Assembly: GCA_947382485.1 (NCBI GenBank)
Contig: CANCYS010000002.1
Span: 62,001-126,000 of the forward strand
Source: an uncultured Clostridia bacterium
Lineage (GTDB): Bacteria > Bacillota > Clostridia > Christensenellales > UBA1242
Direction of reading: 5' to 3'
DNA: 64,000 bases
In this document: piece after piece, positions 1 to 6,564 of the stretch
Numbering within the stretch: position 1 is the first letter of the stretch
How the letters are laid out: each line of letters starts with the position of its first letter
Made by a program: the position numbers and the translations under genes
The notes under the pieces: model-generated
Database searches by the model: none
Told to the model about the DNA's origin: nothing
What the model saw: the letters and a program-made list of their open reading frames with translations, nothing else

Positions 1-380
1 AAAATATTTTCATGTTTAGTGATAAAATATACTATATTCTCACTATTGTAAGATTGATTGCTTAGACTATTGCTATCATAAAAATAGACAATGCTCAAAA
101 ATTCGCTTCCAAGAACAGAATTATTATTGATAGAATTTAAAACTTCATTTTTGTAAGAATCATTAGAATTAAATTCATAAAAGTAATCGTTGTATGGTGT
201 GTTTTGATAGATTGCTATTCCTATAAATTTATATTTTGCATTAATGTTTATGTTTGAGTTTTCAGCAACAATATCTTCTTCATTACCTGTTGGCATATTT
301 TTGTTTGTACCACAAGCAACAAATTGCAAACTAAAAACAAGTATCAAGCATAAAGCAAGTAACTTGCGTTTGAAATGCAT
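1..380 (-). CDS. Lipoprotein of unknown function (3' part outside window)
   Basis: The frame starts at the ATG complementary to 378-380 and stays open to the window edge, so only about 126 N-terminal residues are visible. They begin with a basic start (MHFKRK), a hydrophobic stretch and a lipobox-like LQFVAC followed by G, which predicts a lipid-anchored extracytoplasmic protein. The mature part is rich in Asn, Ser and Tyr and I recognise no domain. AAAGGA lies just upstream as ribosome binding site, and a plausible promoter is present at 438-467. Truncation is by the window, not by mutation. Confidence 0.75.
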   Translation of the reverse strand, partial: MHFKRKLLALCLILVFSLQFVACGTNKNMPTGNEEDIVAENSNININAKYKFIGIAIYQNTPYNDYFYEFNSNDSYKNEVLNSINNNSVLGSEFLSIVYFYDSNSLSNQSYNSENIVYFITKHENI

Positions 381-437
381 AAATTTATCCTTTGTAATAG
401 TCTTTTGTAGGGTCGTTTTATAAAAAACAACTCAATC

Positions 438-467
438 ATTATACAATAAAGACAATTAAAAAGTAAA
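438..467 (-). promoter_or_regulatory. Promoter of the truncated lipoprotein gene
   Basis: Reading the minus strand, TTTACT (complement of 462-467) is followed after 18 bases by a consensus TATAAT (complement of 438-443). The start codon lies about 60 bases downstream. Confidence 0.5.
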
Positions 468-525
468 CAAAAAAATGCGACATAAAAATACAAAATACGA
501 CATTTTTGTAACTAACATTTTTAAA

Positions 526-1002
526 TTACTTATTCAAAAATTCAACAGTTTCAAACAATAGCTTGTTTAATGAGTTGTGAGGTTTTTTATTAGAAACTTT
601 TTTATATAAAGCATCAAGATATCTGGTTTTATCAGCACCATCAGGTCTGCCATAAACTATTAATTTTTCACTATTAATATAAAATCCAAATTCAACATTT
701 GTTGTAAGTGCAGGAAGTTCAGGAAATTTTCTTGGAACCCAAAATACAATAACTGATGAAGAGTGTAGGGCATTCCATTCCCATTCAAATTGTTTTTCAA
801 ATTCTGTTATTGGCTGGTTGTTTTCATACTCAGGAACATAAACAACTCCGTCAAAATTTAATTCATTTAAAATTTTAATGGCTTCAACTCTCCAACTAAT
901 TTTATCTTTATTTTCTGGAAATTCTCTACGGATTGTTGGGCCTGCTAAAAATATAGATTTATTACTTTTAATGACAGGTTTATCAGAAAAATTTACAACC
1001 AT
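526..1002 (-). CDS. Nucleoside 2-deoxyribosyltransferase-like protein
   Basis: A 158-residue protein carrying the SIFLAGPT motif (about residues 16-23), then a WR..A..IL helix, VYVPE, WEWNAL and FWVPR...PALTTNVEFG blocks. This series is characteristic of the nucleoside 2-deoxyribosyltransferase-like family, cytosolic enzymes that move deoxyribose between bases or hydrolyse (deoxy)nucleoside derivatives. The exact substrate cannot be read from the sequence. AAGGAG precedes the ATG. It lies 15 bases downstream of the HD-hydrolase gene in the same direction, so the two are probably one operon for nucleotide salvage or sanitation. No terminator is evident after it. Confidence 0.75.
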   Translation of the reverse strand: MVVNFSDKPVIKSNKSIFLAGPTIRREFPENKDKISWRVEAIKILNELNFDGVVYVPEYENNQPITEFEKQFEWEWNALHSSSVIVFWVPRKFPELPALTTNVEFGFYINSEKLIVYGRPDGADKTRYLDALYKKVSNKKPHNSLNKLLFETVEFLNK

Positions 1003-1017
1003 AGTTTTCTCCTTAGT

Positions 1018-1632
1018 TTAACTAGAAATAAATTTTTTTAAAACATTAATTTGATTTTTTGCAAGAATTTTTGCTGTTTCTGTTTTAAGTTTGTTAGCAT
1101 GAGGAAGCATTGTGTTGAAAACATAATGCTTTGTAGAAATTGGGTGAGTGTTAGGCATATAACTTTCATCGTCCAATGCAATTTCGGGCTTTGACTTAGG
1201 AATGTTATGGGTCTTGCAATATGTTAAAGTTCTTTTGAGTCCACGTTTTCCAAGTGCATCTAAAATGTCTGCATCTTGCAAGATAATGAGTTCTTTATTG
1301 GTGCTATCAATTTCTTTTAACTCATGGTTTTCAATTACATATAAAATTTTATCAAGTTTTGATTTATCAACATTAAGATTAATAAGTGTTTCTTCAATAA
1401 ATGGCAAACTTTCTCTTGGGGTTACATATCGACCGATTTTTCCTTGCATAACTCTGTGCACATCATGAAATAGAGCAGAGATATAAAGAACATAGGTGTC
1501 AACATCACCTTCATATTTTTGAATTTTTTTACAAAAAGAAAGCACACGAAAAATATGACCAAAGTCATGTCCTGTATTTTCACCTTTATAAATTTCCTTT
1601 GCTTTTTTATAAAATCTTCTTAAATTCTCCAT
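1018..1632 (-). CDS. HD-domain metal-dependent phosphohydrolase
   Basis: A 204-residue protein with the full HD signature: His in HDFGH (about residues 22-26), the HD pair in LFHDVHR (about 56-57), His in ENHE (about 103) and Asp in LQDADILD (about 118). These residues bind divalent metal in HD phosphohydrolases acting on nucleotides or phosphomonoesters. The substrate is unknown. No clear Shine-Dalgarno sequence precedes the ATG; the upstream DNA is only A/T. It is the first gene of a two-gene unit with the deoxyribosyltransferase-like gene. Confidence 0.75.
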   Translation of the reverse strand: MENLRRFYKKAKEIYKGENTGHDFGHIFRVLSFCKKIQKYEGDVDTYVLYISALFHDVHRVMQGKIGRYVTPRESLPFIEETLINLNVDKSKLDKILYVIENHELKEIDSTNKELIILQDADILDALGKRGLKRTLTYCKTHNIPKSKPEIALDDESYMPNTHPISTKHYVFNTMLPHANKLKTETAKILAKNQINVLKKFISS

Positions 1633-1689
1633 ATTAATATAATTATAGCATATAAATATGCGTTTTAAAATAAAATATATAATTTAATA

Positions 1690-1720
1690 AAAAATGCTAA
1701 GGCTTAACCTTAGCATTTTT
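1690..1720 (-). terminator. Rho-independent terminator of the tRNA cluster
   Basis: Minus strand: a 13-bp stem (AAAAATGCTAAGG with its complement) and 5-base loop followed by a T run. It sits directly after tRNA-Lys(TTT), the last tRNA of the cluster. Confidence 0.85.
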
Positions 1721-1795
1721 GGTGGCTCGCCCGGGATTCGAACCCGGGACCCCTTGATTAAAAGTCAAGTGCTCTACCGACTGAGCTAGCGAACC
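1720..1795 (-). tRNA. tRNA-Lys(TTT)
   Basis: Cloverleaf on the minus strand: acceptor GGTTCGC/GCGAGCC, anticodon loop CTTTTAA between CTTGA and TCAAG giving anticodon TTT, T-loop GGTTCGAATCC, and encoded 3' CCA. It is the last member of a seven-tRNA minus-strand cluster. Confidence 0.95.
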
Positions 1796-1863
1796 ATATT
1801 TCGACATTATTATTATAAATATATTTCAAGATTTTGCAAGAGATTTTTAGTATTTTTTTTAAA

Positions 1864-1938
1864 TGGCTGGGGTGGAAGGTTTCGAACCCTCGAATGTGGG
1901 AGTCAGAGTCCCATGCCTTACCACTTGGCGACACCCCA
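1864..1938 (-). tRNA. tRNA-Gln(CTG)
   Basis: Acceptor TGGGGTG/CACCCCA, anticodon loop CTCTGAC giving CTG, discriminator G, encoded CCA. The acceptor, D arm and discriminator match the neighbouring tRNA-Gln(TTG), suggesting a tandem duplication followed by anticodon divergence. Confidence 0.93.
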
Positions 1939-1987
1939 ATATCAATTAAGTTCAAATCCACATTCAAGAAACATTGATTAGTTAAAA

Positions 1988-2062
1988 TGGCTGGGGTGGC
2001 AGGATTCGAACCTACGCGTGAGAGAGTCAAAGTCTCTTGCCTTACCGCTTGGCGACACCCCA
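1988..2062 (-). tRNA. tRNA-Gln(TTG)
   Basis: Acceptor TGGGGTG/CACCCCA, anticodon stem AGAGA/TCTCT with loop CTTTGAC giving TTG, discriminator G and encoded CCA. Tandem with tRNA-Gln(CTG). Confidence 0.94.
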
Positions 2063-2077
2063 ATATAAAAAAGTAAG

Positions 2078-2155
2078 TGGGGTGGGAGGTGGGATTTGAA
2101 CCCACGACCTCAAGATCCACAATCTTGCGCTCTAACCGACTGCGCTACGCCCACC
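2078..2155 (-). tRNA. tRNA-His(GTG)
   Basis: Anticodon stem CAAGA/TCTTG with loop TTGTGGA gives GTG. An extra 5' G (complement of 2155) faces discriminator C, the histidine identity pair. Encoded CCA. The acceptor helix shows one C-T mismatch near its inner end. Confidence 0.92.
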
Positions 2156-2158
2156 ATA

Positions 2159-2235
2159 TGGTGTGTCTTGAGGGATTCGAACCCCCGACCCTCGCCTTAG
2201 AAGGGCGATGCTCTATCCAGCTGAGCTAAAGACAC
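2159..2235 (-). tRNA. tRNA-Arg(TCT)
   Basis: Acceptor GTGTCTT/AAGACAC, anticodon stem TCGCC/GGCGA with loop CTTCTAA giving TCT (reads AGA), T-loop GTTCGAATC, encoded CCA. Confidence 0.94.
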
Positions 2236-2254
2236 AAAAAACCTTAAAAAGGTT
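2235..2254 (-). terminator. Small hairpin with T tail between tRNA-Gly and tRNA-Arg
   Basis: On the minus strand AACCTT-TTT-AAGGTT is followed by a T run ending exactly at the 5' end of tRNA-Arg. The 6-bp stem is short, so it may give partial termination or only be a processing spacer. Confidence 0.35.
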
Positions 2255-2256
2255 GT

Positions 2257-2330
2257 TGGAGCGGGTGAAGGGAATCGGACCCTCGCAACCAGCTTGGAAG
2301 GCTGACGCTCTACCATTGAGCTACACCCGC
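2257..2330 (-). tRNA. tRNA-Gly(TCC)
   Basis: Acceptor GCGGGTG/CACCCGC, anticodon stem TCAGC/GCTGG with loop CTTCCAA giving TCC, discriminator T, encoded CCA. First tRNA after the promoter at 2351-2379. Confidence 0.94.
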
Positions 2331-2350
2331 GTGTCAAATCGGACTACATT

Positions 2351-2379
2351 ATACTAGCACGAAAAAAAAATATTGTCAA
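2351..2379 (-). promoter_or_regulatory. Promoter of the Gly-Arg-His-Gln-Gln-Lys tRNA operon
   Basis: Minus strand: consensus TTGACA (complement of 2374-2379), 17-base spacer, TAGTAT (complement of 2351-2356); an overlapping TATAAT lies three bases further. tRNA-Gly begins about 20 bases downstream. Confidence 0.6.
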
Positions 2380-2417
2380 TAAAAAAATATATTTTTTTGA
2401 AATCATTTTTGTGCTTG

Positions 2418-2440
2418 TATGGTGCTGATGACTGGACTTG
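2418..2440. repeat. Direct copy of the 3' end of tRNA-Leu(CAG)
   Basis: These 23 bases are identical to 2576-2598, which are the last 21 nucleotides of tRNA-Leu(CAG), including CCA, plus two flanking bases. Same orientation, 158 bases apart, on the downstream side of the intact tRNA. This is the geometry left by integration of a site-specific element into a tRNA 3' end, or by a partial tRNA duplication. The intervening 135 bases also carry TAGCGAGCGT twice (2470-2479 and 2505-2514). Confidence 0.7.
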
Positions 2441-2551
2441 TAAGGAGTACACAAAGTTATGCGACGGAATAGCGAGCGTAAAAATCTTACTATGTCGACC
2501 CTTTTAGCGAGCGTCACATATTTCGGTTGGTTCAGTCATTAGACAGGTTGA

Positions 2552-2573
2552 ATTTGAGATTTTCATCTCAAAT
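2552..2573. other. Hairpin just downstream of tRNA-Leu(CAG)
   Basis: A perfect 9-bp inverted repeat, ATTTGAGAT and its complement, with a 4-base loop. On the minus strand it directly follows the tRNA 3' end but lacks a T tract. It may stabilise the transcript end or belong to the inserted remnant. Confidence 0.5.
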
Positions 2574-2577
2574 GATA

Positions 2578-2665
2578 TGGTGCTGATGACTGGACTTGAA
2601 CCAGCATGGAATTTAACTTCCACAAGGATCTGAACCTTGCGCGTCTGCCATTTCGCCACATCAGC
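2578..2665 (-). tRNA. tRNA-Leu(CAG)
   Basis: An 88-nt class II tRNA with acceptor GCTGATG/CATCAGC, anticodon stem CAAGG/CCTTG with loop TTCAGAT giving CAG, a long variable arm, and encoded CCA. It has its own promoter (2687-2715) and is separated from the other six tRNAs by about 250 bases containing a copy of its own 3' end. Confidence 0.94.
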
Positions 2666-2686
2666 ATAGATAATTTTAACTATTAT

Positions 2687-2715
2687 ATTATAATTTGATA
2701 ATTAAAAAAAATCAA
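2687..2715 (-). promoter_or_regulatory. Promoter of tRNA-Leu(CAG)
   Basis: Minus strand: TTGATT (complement of 2710-2715), 17-base spacer, TATAAT (complement of 2687-2692), about 22 bases before the tRNA. Confidence 0.6.
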
Positions 2716-2742
2716 TAAAATATTTTAAATTTAATAGTTTAC

Positions 2743-2772
2743 TTGCAAGTATAAAAAGAATAATTATATAAT
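2743..2772 (+). promoter_or_regulatory. Promoter of the membrane protein gene at 2802
   Basis: TTGCAA (2743-2748), 18-base spacer, TATAAT (2767-2772), 30 bases before the start codon. Confidence 0.55.
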
Positions 2773-2801
2773 AATCTTAGAAGTAATTTAGGAGAAAAAT
2801 T

Positions 2802-3446
2802 ATGAAAAGTCAGAAAAAACATTTTTATGTAGTTATTGGTATAGGTATAGCATTTTTAATTATTGCTTTGATTTGTGGTGTTGTTGGATATTTACGTAAT
2901 ATGACAGAACTTTATCTTGTTGCAGTTCTTGGTGGTTTGGTTGGTTTTATACTTTTAATTGTAGGGCTTTCAAAACTATTCAATTCAAAAAAAATTGCAA
3001 AAAATATGGAAAATCCAAATTCATTAAGTTCAAAAACTTATGGAAAAGGTGCACCATACACACATTTTATTTGTTATTTAGATAAAAAAGGACAACGTGC
3101 ACAAAATATTGCTGTTAATACTTTGGGTGTGCTTGGTGCTGTATTTGGGGCAGGTGGAGTTTTTGTAACTGGACAAAATTCATATGATGTTTTTGTTTCA
3201 GATAAAGAATTGGTGTTAAACAGTCAGGTAGAAAACCCAACTTATGATGATAAAAAATTTAAAATTGTTCCATCAACCAATATGAAAGATATGCAATTTG
3301 AAAGGGTTAAAGGACATGAGAGGGTAATAATTTCATTTAAAACAAGTAATAAAACATTGTGTTTAGATGTTGTTGCCCAAAACGATGAGCAGACAAATGT
3401 TGTAAAAGAAACATTTAATAAGATGTTAGGAGAAAACAAAGAATAA
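2802..3446 (+). CDS. Membrane protein of unknown function
   Basis: A 214-residue protein with two N-terminal membrane helices (about residues 8-28 and 38-58). A cytosolic or extracellular domain follows with a Gly-rich hydrophobic stretch near 105-125 (NTLGVLGAVFGAGG) and a charged beta-rich C-terminus. The overall look (two helices, then a small beta domain) recalls PH-like or DUF families, but I do not recognise it. GGAG precedes the ATG, and a promoter and a terminator flank the gene, so it is monocistronic. Confidence 0.7.
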   Translation: MKSQKKHFYVVIGIGIAFLIIALICGVVGYLRNMTELYLVAVLGGLVGFILLIVGLSKLFNSKKIAKNMENPNSLSSKTYGKGAPYTHFICYLDKKGQRAQNIAVNTLGVLGAVFGAGGVFVTGQNSYDVFVSDKELVLNSQVENPTYDDKKFKIVPSTNMKDMQFERVKGHERVIISFKTSNKTLCLDVVAQNDEQTNVVKETFNKMLGENKE

Positions 3447-3447
3447 G

Positions 3448-3472
3448 AAACAGCCATTGGCTGTTTTTTATT
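3448..3472 (+). terminator. Rho-independent terminator
   Basis: AAACAGCC-ATT-GGCTGTTT followed by a T run, directly after the stop of the membrane protein gene. Confidence 0.85.
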
Positions 3473-3492
3473 TGAATAATTTTTAAAAATAC

Positions 3493-3520
3493 TTGCAAAA
3501 ATTTATATATTAATTATAAT
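3493..3520 (+). promoter_or_regulatory. Promoter of tRNA-Leu(TAG) and probably the ABC-F unit
   Basis: TTGCAA (3493-3498), 16-base spacer, TATAAT (3515-3520), 9 bases before the mature tRNA 5' end. No room for another promoter exists between the tRNA 3' end (3613) and the leader ribosome binding site (3617). Confidence 0.65.
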
Positions 3521-3529
3521 ATAAATCAT

Positions 3530-3613
3530 GCGGATGTGGTGAAATGGCAGACACGCAAGACTTAGGATCTTGTGCTGAAAGGCGTGGGGGTTCAAGTCCC
3601 TTCATCCGCACCA
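3530..3613 (+). tRNA. tRNA-Leu(TAG)
   Basis: An 84-nt class II tRNA: acceptor GCGGATG/CATCCGC, anticodon stem CAAGA/TCTTG with loop CTTAGGA giving TAG, variable arm, T-loop GTTCAAGTC, encoded CCA. Its 3' end is three bases before the Shine-Dalgarno sequence of a leader peptide, with no terminator between. Confidence 0.94.
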
Positions 3614-3628
3614 TACAAGGAGACGCCA

Positions 3629-3664
3629 ATGAGAATTTGTTTTGTTAACATTTTATATGCATAA
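3629..3664 (+). CDS. Leader peptide of the ABC-F gene (11 residues)
   Basis: A complete short frame reading MRICFVNILYA then TAA, with an ideal AAGGAG (3617-3622) six bases upstream of ATG. It is followed by mutually exclusive hairpins and a terminator before the ABC-F gene. Ribosome stalling on such leaders under antibiotic is the known switch for several antibiotic-resistance ABC-F genes. That this one works so is inferred from layout; the peptide itself matches nothing I know. Confidence 0.65.
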   Translation: MRICFVNILYA

Positions 3665-3683
3665 TAAAAAAGAGATTATAAAT

Positions 3684-3787
3684 AACTTCCTTTTTTGTTG
3701 TGCAAAACAAGGAAGTTGACAAAACAGGTCTTATTGATTAATAAACATCAATCAAGTCATAAGGAAACTTCCTTATGACTTTTTTTA
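3684..3787 (+). promoter_or_regulatory. Transcription attenuator ahead of the ABC-F gene
   Basis: Segment 1, AACTTCCTT (3684-3692), pairs with segment 2, AAGGAAGTT (3709-3717). Segment 3, AAGTCATAAGGAA (3754-3766), pairs with segment 4 (3769-3781) as a 13-bp terminator stem followed by T's. An exact second AACTTCCTT occurs at 3766-3774 across the 3/4 junction, so segment 2 can instead pair there and break the terminator. In addition TTGTTTTG inside the leader peptide gene is complementary to CAAAACAA beside segment 2, offering a link between leader translation and folding. Confidence 0.7.
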
Positions 3788-3801
3788 ATTAGGAGGTTTA
3801 T

Positions 3802-5280
3802 ATGTCACAAATTAGTATACAAAATTTAACATTCGGATATTATGGTTCAAGTGAAAACGTATTTGAAAATGTAAATTTTTCATTTGATACAAATTGGAAA
3901 GTGGGACTTATTGGAAGAAACGGAAAAGGAAAAACAACTTTTTTGAATTTGCTTCTTGGTAAGTTTGAATATAATGGAAAAATTATTGGACATATACATT
4001 TTGATTATTTTCCTTATGTTATTAAAAATAAGGATAAACTTTCAATTGATATTTTGCCAGAAATTTATTCAGATTATGATTTATGGGAAGTAATAAAAAA
4101 AATGGTGGAAATGGATTTGGAAGAAGACTGTCTTTATCAAAAGTTTAGCACTCTTTCAAATGGACAACAAACAAAGTTGTTGCTTGCCATTCTTTTTACG
4201 AAAGAAAATAATTTCCTTCTTATTGATGAGCCAACAAATCATTTAGATAATGATTCAAAAGAAAGCGTAAAAAACTTTTTAAGCAGACAAAATGGATTTA
4301 TTGTGGTTTCACATGATAGAGATTTTCTTGATTGTTGTGTTGACCATATAATTTCCATTAATAAAAATAATATTGACATTCAAAAAGGAAACTTCTCTTC
4401 TTGGTGGAATAATAAGCAAAATCAAGATAATTTTGAACTAGCACAAAATCGTAAAATTCAAAAAGAAATTTTACGCTTAAACGAAAGTGTAAAACAAACA
4501 CAAAATTGGTCTGATAAGGTTGAAAAAACCAAAATTGGTACAAGAATTGCAGGTTTGCGTCCCGACAAAGGAGCAATTGGACACAAGGCAGCAAAAATGG
4601 CAAAAAGAAGTAAGTCAATTGAGTTTAGACAAAATAAGGCTATTGAAGAAAAAACTAAATTATTAAAAAATATTGAAAAGCAAGATGATTTGTTTTTAAA
4701 TTCACAAAATTTAAGTAGTAATATTTTTGTAGACATTAAAAATCTATCTATTTTTTATGGAGAAAAACAGATATTTAATAATATCAATTTATTAGTTGAA
4801 AAAGGAGATAAAATTGCAATTTGTGGTAAAAATGGAAGTGGAAAAACAAGTTTATTAAAAGCTATTCTCGGTGAAAATATCAAATATACAGGTTCGATAT
4901 ATAAGAATGGAAGATTGAAAATATCATATATAAGCCAAAAATTTGATTATTTATGTGGAACGCTTATCGATTTTGCAAAAGAAAATAATATTGACCAAAC
5001 AAAATTGTTTGTGATTCTTGATAAATTGGGATTTTCAAAAAATCAATTTAATGTTAGCATGGACAATTTTAGTGCTGGACAAAAAAAGAAAATCTTAATC
5101 GCAAAAAGTCTTTGCGAAGAAGCAAATTTGTATATATGGGATGAACCATTAAATTATATTGATGTTATATCACGAATTCAAATCGAACAACTATTAAAAG
5201 AGTCAAATATAACTTTAATTTTTGTAGAGCATGATAGTGCATTCGTTAGAAACATTTCAACAAAAATTGTTGAAATTTAA
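3802..5280 (+). CDS. ABC-F family ATPase, Lsa/Vga-type ribosome protection protein
   Basis: A 492-residue soluble protein with two ABC modules and no membrane helices. Module 1 has Walker A GRNGKGKTT (about 38-46), signature LSNGQQ (about 118) and Walker B with DEPTNHLD. A charged linker spans about residues 195-300. Module 2 has GKNGSGKTS, the signature-like FSAGQKKK and DEPLNYID. The DEPLNYID variant and the length fit the Lsa/Vga/CplR-type antibiotic-resistance ABC-F proteins, which bind the ribosomal E site and displace lincosamides, streptogramins A or pleuromutilins. The drug spectrum cannot be read from sequence. AGGAGG (3791-3796) precedes the ATG, just after the attenuator. A housekeeping ABC-F role is the alternative. 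Confidence 0.85.
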   Translation: MSQISIQNLTFGYYGSSENVFENVNFSFDTNWKVGLIGRNGKGKTTFLNLLLGKFEYNGKIIGHIHFDYFPYVIKNKDKLSIDILPEIYSDYDLWEVIKKMVEMDLEEDCLYQKFSTLSNGQQTKLLLAILFTKENNFLLIDEPTNHLDNDSKESVKNFLSRQNGFIVVSHDRDFLDCCVDHIISINKNNIDIQKGNFSSWWNNKQNQDNFELAQNRKIQKEILRLNESVKQTQNWSDKVEKTKIGTRIAGLRPDKGAIGHKAAKMAKRSKSIEFRQNKAIEEKTKLLKNIEKQDDLFLNSQNLSSNIFVDIKNLSIFYGEKQIFNNINLLVEKGDKIAICGKNGSGKTSLLKAILGENIKYTGSIYKNGRLKISYISQKFDYLCGTLIDFAKENNIDQTKLFVILDKLGFSKNQFNVSMDNFSAGQKKKILIAKSLCEEANLYIWDEPLNYIDVISRIQIEQLLKESNITLIFVEHDSAFVRNISTKIVEI

Positions 5281-5306
5281 ATATATAATTTTAATTATTG
5301 AAAAAT

Positions 5307-5792
5307 TTAATCCACAAGACTTGTCACATGGTATGCCATAAATCCATGTTTTTCTGCTAGTCTAAGATTGTTAAGGTCATCATCAATTAAAACAACATCT
5401 TTTGGTTTAGTTCCAGTATGTTTACAAAATTCTTCAAGCACTTCAAATTTTTCGAGTGTAGGAGCAATAAAAAATACATTTTCAGGTTTGAGTTTAGGAT
5501 AGTTAATTGTAAACCATTTCATTTTTTGGTCAATTTCTTGTTTTGTTAAAATTCCACCCAAAATAAAAATATTATTAAAATCAAAATTATTTAAAAAAGA
5601 CTTTGTTGTTTCAAGAGGTCTTGCTCTGAAAAATGGTTCATCAAAAAGCAGTTCTGCTTTTGTTTGTCCGTAAAGACCTTCATCACCAAACACGTGGTCA
5701 TTGTATCTGTATTCACAAAGAGTTCCATCAAAGTCAACAAATATTTTTTTACCTTTAAATTTCTTAATATAAGATTCTGTATTTCTGTTCAT
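5307..5792 (-). CDS. HAD-superfamily hydrolase
   Basis: A 161-residue protein with HAD motif I as FVDFDGTLC (about residues 17-25), motif II-like FILGG (about 94), and motif IV VVLIDDDLNN (about 135-144) with two acidic residues for magnesium. The small cap region between motifs I and II is short. HAD enzymes of this size are phosphatases on small phosphorylated metabolites; the substrate is unknown. GAGGA precedes the ATG. It converges on the ABC-F gene with a 26-base gap and no clear terminator. Confidence 0.75.
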   Translation of the reverse strand: MNRNTESYIKKFKGKKIFVDFDGTLCEYRYNDHVFGDEGLYGQTKAELLFDEPFFRARPLETTKSFLNNFDFNNIFILGGILTKQEIDQKMKWFTINYPKLKPENVFFIAPTLEKFEVLEEFCKHTGTKPKDVVLIDDDLNNLRLAEKHGFMAYHVTSLVD

Positions 5793-5941
5793 ATTTTCCT
5801 CATAAAAATGTTATTATAAGTATCATATAATTATTTATAATAAAAAAGCAAGTATAAATTAATAAATATAAAATCAATATCGTATTATTGCCAATATTAT
5901 TAAAAAAATATATAATTGAATCATATTGTGAGGTAAATTTA

Positions 5942-6469
5942 ATGATTTTGATGAAAGAAACAAACACATCAACAAGTGAAATTGATGATGTTGAAAAATT
6001 ATATTATTCAGCATTTCCAGAAGATGAAAGATGTCCTTTTGATGAAGTTAAAAATCTAAAACTTTATAATAGTAAATTATTATCTTATTATGATAATGAA
6101 AATTTCATAGGCTTCACATTTGCAAGTTTTTATGAAGATATGATTTATATAGTATATCTTGCAGTCAGTGCCAGTGAAAGAAACAAACATTATGGCTCAA
6201 AAATTTTAGAATTATTAAATAAAAAGTTTAATGATAAAACAATAATATTAAGTGTTGAAAAACCAGTGACAGAAGGTGATATTGCATCAAGAAGATTAAA
6301 CAATTTTTATAAAAAGAACGGTTTTAATGTTGTTGGTTTTGAATTTGATAACAGTGGTGTGCGTTTTATTCTTTTGTATAAAGGTAAATTTAATGCAGAA
6401 AAATTTAAAAAATTTTTGATGTTAAATTTCCCAAATTGCATTAATTTTACTGACACAGATATTACTTAA
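5942..6469 (+). CDS. GNAT-family N-acetyltransferase
   Basis: A 175-residue protein starting at the ATG behind GTGAGGT. The frame is open further upstream but without a better binding site. The central VYLAVSASERNKHYGSKIL block corresponds to GNAT motif A (acetyl-CoA pyrophosphate loop, here RNKHYGS). RRLNNFYKKNGFNVVG corresponds to motif B. The substrate is unknown. It is one of three GNAT-like genes in tandem (5942-7904), suggesting a local expansion. Confidence 0.75.
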   Translation: MILMKETNTSTSEIDDVEKLYYSAFPEDERCPFDEVKNLKLYNSKLLSYYDNENFIGFTFASFYEDMIYIVYLAVSASERNKHYGSKILELLNKKFNDKTIILSVEKPVTEGDIASRRLNNFYKKNGFNVVGFEFDNSGVRFILLYKGKFNAEKFKKFLMLNFPNCINFTDTDIT

Positions 6470-6564
6470 TAAAACCAAAAATTAGTATACATGACATTAA
6501 AATTCTTGATTTGAAAAAATAATTTATTTATAATAAATTTAAGAAACCATTATTGGAGGAAATT

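Noticed and set aside
1758..2120. Long minus-strand open frame across the tRNA cluster
   Set aside because: It runs through tRNA-Gln and tRNA-His genes; its sequence is translated tRNA, not a protein.
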